Shown: piece after piece, positions 60,626 to 64,000 of the stretch
Numbering within the stretch: position 1 is the first letter of the stretch
How the letters are laid out: each line of letters opens with the position of its first letter
Assembly: GCA_016931855.1 (NCBI GenBank)
Contig: JAFGDZ010000048.1
Span: forward strand, 62,001-126,000
DNA length: 64,000 nucleotides
Reading direction: 5' to 3'
From: Bacteroidales bacterium
Lineage (GTDB): Bacteria > Bacteroidota > Bacteroidia > Bacteroidales > Tenuifilaceae
The notes under the pieces: generated by a model
What the model saw: the letters and a program-made list of their open reading frames with translations, nothing else
What the model was told of the DNA's origin: nothing
Database searches by the model: none
Translations under genes and position numbers: made by a program

Positions 60626-61534
60626 TTATGTTAGCCTATTAATTATTGACATTGAGAGCCCTGTTTGCGCGGCAAGCTTATCCACCGTAGCACCCGCAGC
60701 AATAGCCTTAGAAAGGCTGTCCTTAAGCGCCTTTACTTGCGCGGTAAAAAACTCGTCTATTGGGATTTCTGCTGTGTCGGTATAGCCTTCCTTTTTCAGG
60801 TATAGGATGGTTTCGGTCAATCCTAGCCTTATTTTGTCCTCATCGTTGTCGCCCTCTCGGCTAAAAAGAATTCCAAAAACGGGATGGTCCTTGAAAAAGG
60901 ATACTATGCTTGTAAACCAGCATAGTATTCCGAATTTTGCAATGGGGTCAAGCATCGCAACCTTTTTCTCTGATGTTTTGTAAAGCGTTGCGATAAGCTT
61001 ATCGAGGTAGGCAAACTTTGCTTGCTTATCTCCTACGGTTCTGTAAGCGATTACTAGGTCTAAGCATTCAGAGAACTGTTTTGCCGTGATGTTTGTGTTG
61101 ACGGTTAATCCAACTGAGAATTCAGGCCGATGCTTGAATAGTTTTGGAAATGGATTCTGAGTAAAAAGGTACTTGGGTGTTATCTTGAGTCCTTCCAGGC
61201 TAAAAGCAAAGTCTATTTGCTCAGCCAAGCGGATGAGGTTAAACGTAATGTTCTTTTTCTCCTGAATGCGCTTTCGGCGGTATTTCCAGTAGGCGTTTCT
61301 CCTGAACAGGAAGAACAGCCACGCGGCGTGACGCTTTAACCGGCTATCCGTTTTTAACCGGTAACCAGTTATTTTGCATAAAACAGCAAGTTGAAACTCA
61401 AACGGAGTTATCTCATTGTTGAATAGCTGGGCCAGTTTACCTAGGGCAAACTTCATTTGTGAGCGCGTTAGCTCGCTCCAGTTCTCGGGTATCATTATGA
61501 ACCCTTTGTTTAGCTGTATGGTTCTCATGCGCAA
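60626..61534 (-). CDS. Phage hypothetical protein
   Basis: 302 residues, helical, basic, no signal peptide. A basic hydrophobic segment (AWLFFLFRRNAYWKYRRKRIQEKK, about 69-92) and a short SFFKDHPVFGILFSREGD. The C-terminus (ALKDSLSKAIAAGATVDKLAAQTGLSMSIINRL) looks like a small helix-turn-helix. It overlaps the upstream gene by 10 bp. Family not recognised. Confidence 0.5.
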   Translation of the reverse strand: MRMRTIQLNKGFIMIPENWSELTRSQMKFALGKLAQLFNNEITPFEFQLAVLCKITGYRLKTDSRLKRHAAWLFFLFRRNAYWKYRRKRIQEKKNITFNLIRLAEQIDFAFSLEGLKITPKYLFTQNPFPKLFKHRPEFSVGLTVNTNITAKQFSECLDLVIAYRTVGDKQAKFAYLDKLIATLYKTSEKKVAMLDPIAKFGILCWFTSIVSFFKDHPVFGILFSREGDNDEDKIRLGLTETILYLKKEGYTDTAEIPIDEFFTAQVKALKDSLSKAIAAGATVDKLAAQTGLSMSIINRLT

Positions 61535-62409
61535 AAACTGTCGTTCTGGTTAATAGGCGTTGGTTTGTACACCTCGCTGGAGGCTATTCCGCTTTGTTCC
61601 TGTTTTGATAGGGCAGCATCAACGGCTATCCAGTACCCGTCAGCCTTTTTCTGATATACTGCAGATAGCTTTTCACGAATATCGGTTTCGGCCAAGGTGC
61701 TGTTTGCCTTAGTCATTTCGCTATTCATCTCAACCCTGATGGGCTTAGGGAGGGCATGGTAGGCTAAACGCCTTGTTGCCCTTGCTAAAACCTCATAGCA
61801 AATAGCGCGGATTATCTCATCCGTTTTTTGTGGAGCTTTAGACCTCGATAAAACACACTCAGTCCAAACCTCACGGATAATCCACCTAACCTGTAGAATA
61901 AAGTACTCCGAATCAACGCCTACCCACTTCTTAAAGTCTGCAGAGGTGATTGGTATATCTGTTAAATCCTTTTTAGCTGGCGATTGGCTCCATTCTTGGA
62001 GGTTTTCAACCTTATCAAGCGCCTTTACTAGGCGATTGAACCAAAACCAACCATCCTCAATTAGTTTCTCAGTAAGCAAATCCTGCTGATACTTAAAGAT
62101 GGTTGTTTCGTTATCGTTCTTTTTAACCGTAATGCCATCGTTAGATATTTTGGCAATCAGGTATATACCCTGTTCGTATAGGGCAAAATGCAACATGGAG
62201 CGAGAAAGGAAATCCTTTGACAATTCTAGCCCTTGGTCAGTGTTACATATTTTTTCGTAAAGAGCCTCTGAAAGGAGATCCATCATCTCAAGCGCAACCT
62301 TGCTTAACCCGCTCTCAACGTTATCGAACTCAAGCGTTATGTTAGTCCCCGAGATTTTTGACTTCATCTCGGTAGTAAAAGAGAACCTATCGAATGGTAG
62401 CTTTATCAT
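61525..62409 (-). CDS. Phage protein of DUF6712-like type
   Basis: 294 residues. The opening MIKLPFDRFSFTTEMKSKISGTNITLEFDNVESGL and the central LRWIIREVWTECVLSRSKAPQ-type segment fit an alpha-helical structural protein found beside portal genes in Bacteroidota prophages (DUF6712 is my best guess). The start overlaps the portal-like gene by 4 bp (ATGA). Confidence 0.5.
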   Translation of the reverse strand: MIKLPFDRFSFTTEMKSKISGTNITLEFDNVESGLSKVALEMMDLLSEALYEKICNTDQGLELSKDFLSRSMLHFALYEQGIYLIAKISNDGITVKKNDNETTIFKYQQDLLTEKLIEDGWFWFNRLVKALDKVENLQEWSQSPAKKDLTDIPITSADFKKWVGVDSEYFILQVRWIIREVWTECVLSRSKAPQKTDEIIRAICYEVLARATRRLAYHALPKPIRVEMNSEMTKANSTLAETDIREKLSAVYQKKADGYWIAVDAALSKQEQSGIASSEVYKPTPINQNDSFCA

Positions 62410-63920
62410 GGCTTTTTGGGATCAGGTGTTGCTGTGTTTGATAGCCTGTCGGCGGCAGTTGTTTCGTCCATTTTCGACGGTATGTCAATCCAAAATCCTA
62501 AGCGTATGTTTTCCTTTTTTGCGTGAGGAAAATTGAACTGTATAGCCCTATTCAGCTCTTTGGTTATAAAGAACTCATCGAGCGTTAGCGTGGCAACGTA
62601 TATGAGGTAGTTGTAGTACACATCGGAACCCGATTTTGAAATTACGCCATCATTCTCAACATTGGTAATGGATGAGCTAATACCCTTCCCGGCCAGAATT
62701 ACCTGATCGGCTCGTTTATCGTAATCGATAACGGATTTAAAATACTCCTGAAACTTGCCGGGGAACTCCTCAAACTTCCAGCCATCGTCTCCCCATTTGG
62801 TAGTTGCGTATAGCTTACCCTGATTCTTGCCTTCACCGCTCATCAGCTCTGTAATGCGTCTTAGCTCACCAGAGATAAGATCGTCCATCATCGTTTCAAA
62901 GAAACGGTAAGGTTTACCAGCATCATCAACAAGTTTTACGCCTTTGTATTCAACTTGTATGGGAGTCTCAGGGTCTCCCATTAGGTTACTCTGACAGATG
63001 TTTTCGAGAATCTGTTTTTGCGACAAGTACCATGTGCCAGGTATAATTACGTGCACGTGCGCATTGAGTGCATTTCTAAGGTAACTGTTAAGGTATCTGG
63101 GAGAAAGGTTAGAAGCCTTTATCCACTCGTATAGACCTTTAAACCAGTCGTTGTAAGCGTACACCCACTTACTGAATGTTTTATCTATGTTGAACGCTAT
63201 AGATGAAGCGTGCTTATACGGATTTAGCGGCTCAAAACGGGGAAAAACTTGGTACTCGTAGGCGGATATGTTTATCCAATCGCCTACAATTACATATTTA
63301 CAATCCTCGTTCTTTATCCTACGGTGAAGAAAGTCTCCTTTTGCAGCGAGTCGCGCCTCATCGCTTCCAACGTAGGTTAGAGCAGCAATAGAACCCGGTT
63401 CATTTAACCTACGAGCCCTAGTTAAATGGTACTTACTTACGCAGGTTTTAACATGGTAGTAATCGGTAATAAGGTTTTTAAGGTATTCCCAGTAATGAGG
63501 GAATCCTTTCTCCTCCCAAGACTCCAGCCATGCCTGTATTTGCTCGTCCTCCACGGGCATTCTTAAACGGCGCTTCTTAAAGCCTTCTCCGTCAACAACC
63601 TCCTTGTAAAGGCGTGGCCCCCTACCAAAAAGGAATCGTACCTGCTTTTCGATAACTTCAGGTAGCAGCTTATTCTCTGAGATTATGGAAAAAACCTCTT
63701 GGGGGTATAGATTGTGGCCATCGCCCCAAAGAGGAACCCTGAATTCTCCTAGGGAGACACAGGCGTTCTCTGAGGCGTACCTCTTGTAAATGGACTTGTA
63801 CTCGCTAGATACTAACTCCTCTCGGGAGGTGATATCCTGCACCTCGAAGGTTAAAACGCCTACTTTTGGAGCAATGGCAAAGCCTCTATTGCCTCCTTGT
63901 ATCTCTACTTTAGTCTCCAT
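62406..63920 (-). CDS. Probable phage portal protein
   Basis: 504 residues. RVPLWGDGHNLYPQEVFSIISENKLLPEVIEKQVRFLFGRGPRLY (about 63-107) corresponds to the portal N-terminal 'y.....N..p..l..li..s..l..ii..k...l.g.G' region. The central helix-rich stretch and the C-terminal ILAGKGISSSITNVENDGVISKSGSDVYYNYLIYVATLTLDEFFITKELNRAI (about 414-466) resemble the stem and crown region of portals. First gene of the visible phage unit, 80 bp from the window edge. Portal proteins form the dodecameric DNA gate of the capsid. Confidence 0.55.
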   Translation of the reverse strand: METKVEIQGGNRGFAIAPKVGVLTFEVQDITSREELVSSEYKSIYKRYASENACVSLGEFRVPLWGDGHNLYPQEVFSIISENKLLPEVIEKQVRFLFGRGPRLYKEVVDGEGFKKRRLRMPVEDEQIQAWLESWEEKGFPHYWEYLKNLITDYYHVKTCVSKYHLTRARRLNEPGSIAALTYVGSDEARLAAKGDFLHRRIKNEDCKYVIVGDWINISAYEYQVFPRFEPLNPYKHASSIAFNIDKTFSKWVYAYNDWFKGLYEWIKASNLSPRYLNSYLRNALNAHVHVIIPGTWYLSQKQILENICQSNLMGDPETPIQVEYKGVKLVDDAGKPYRFFETMMDDLISGELRRITELMSGEGKNQGKLYATTKWGDDGWKFEEFPGKFQEYFKSVIDYDKRADQVILAGKGISSSITNVENDGVISKSGSDVYYNYLIYVATLTLDEFFITKELNRAIQFNFPHAKKENIRLGFWIDIPSKMDETTAADRLSNTATPDPKKP

Positions 63921-64000
63921 TAAACCAGTTTACTTTTAACCATTCGTTTGACGGGGGAAAGCATACCCACCGTACTAATTTTTTGAAGCATTGGCGAGGT

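Larger units (their letters stand above)
45811..64000 (-). mobile_element. Prophage, truncated by the right window edge
   Basis: At least 17 tightly packed, all minus-strand genes with phage functions: portal-like protein, tail modules, tape measure, beta-helix fibre, holin, endolysin, spanin-like lipoprotein and two DNA methyltransferases. Transcription runs from right to left. Integrase, terminase and an obvious major capsid gene are not in the window and would lie beyond 64000. Confidence 0.85.

Noticed and set aside
45811-63920. Diversity-generating retroelement in the tail-fibre region
   Set aside because: No reverse transcriptase gene and no template/variable repeat pair noticed in the visible part of the prophage.

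Overview
The window is chromosomal DNA of a Bacteroidota bacterium. The evidence is TAnnTTTG-type -7 promoter elements, a TamB/TamL pair in which the TamA-like partner is a lipoprotein, a SemiSWEET, PF13568-like small barrels, DUF3494, and many LPxxC/SSC lipoproteins and SQ/AQ signal peptides. By eye the composition is moderate GC, with an AT-rich accessory patch at about 2.4-5 kb. I cannot name the genus.

Layout. 0-2.4 kb holds small housekeeping genes (TIGR01777 epimerase, GNAT, TfoX C-terminal domain protein, SemiSWEET). 2.4-5 kb is an AT-rich accessory patch: an unknown gene bounded by a 75-bp copy of the SemiSWEET 3' end, then a REP-type (RAYT) transposase carrying a REP palindrome and a 30-bp tandem repeat inside its own frame. 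5-23.5 kb is an envelope and stress region: an AraC-type regulator, an OMPLA-like outer-membrane phospholipase, an MCE/Mla operon (mlaE-F-D plus a POTRA-barrel protein), small stress or membrane proteins (DUF3185-like, CsbD, YtxH, holin-like, Thivi_2564-like, AI-2E permease), and tamB-tamL. 23.6-32.4 kb is one 2908-codon cyclic beta-1,2-glucan synthase on the minus strand. 33-45.5 kb holds signalling proteins (flavin reductase, PAS kinase, CheB-CheR-PAS fusion, orphan PAS, hybrid kinase), further small stress proteins, two outer-membrane barrels, a lipoprotein and an ice-binding DUF3494 lipoprotein. 45.5 kb to the right edge is a prophage, all on the minus strand and cut by the window end.

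The strongest new signal is regulatory. Seven promoters scattered over 37 kb share one architecture: TGTGAW, then two bases, then an RTGTAAC-like heptamer, an identical-phase second heptamer exactly 21 bp later, 20-21 bp, and a [TC]AnnTTTG -7 box. They stand before the DUF3185-like gene, two csbD genes, ytxH, the Thivi_2564-like gene, the flavin reductase and the lmo0937-type operon. A local AraC-type regulator is the obvious candidate factor. This looks like a stress regulon gathered on one chromosomal island together with envelope lipid-transport genes.

The prophage contains a lysis cassette (holin, GH24 endolysin, and a lipoprotein with a C-terminal membrane segment that fits a unimolecular spanin), two solitary DNA methyltransferases, a tape measure protein, a beta-helix tail fibre, a beta-propeller glycosidase-like protein, and a structural-module protein whose first half is a SufE homologue that keeps the sulfur-accepting cysteine.
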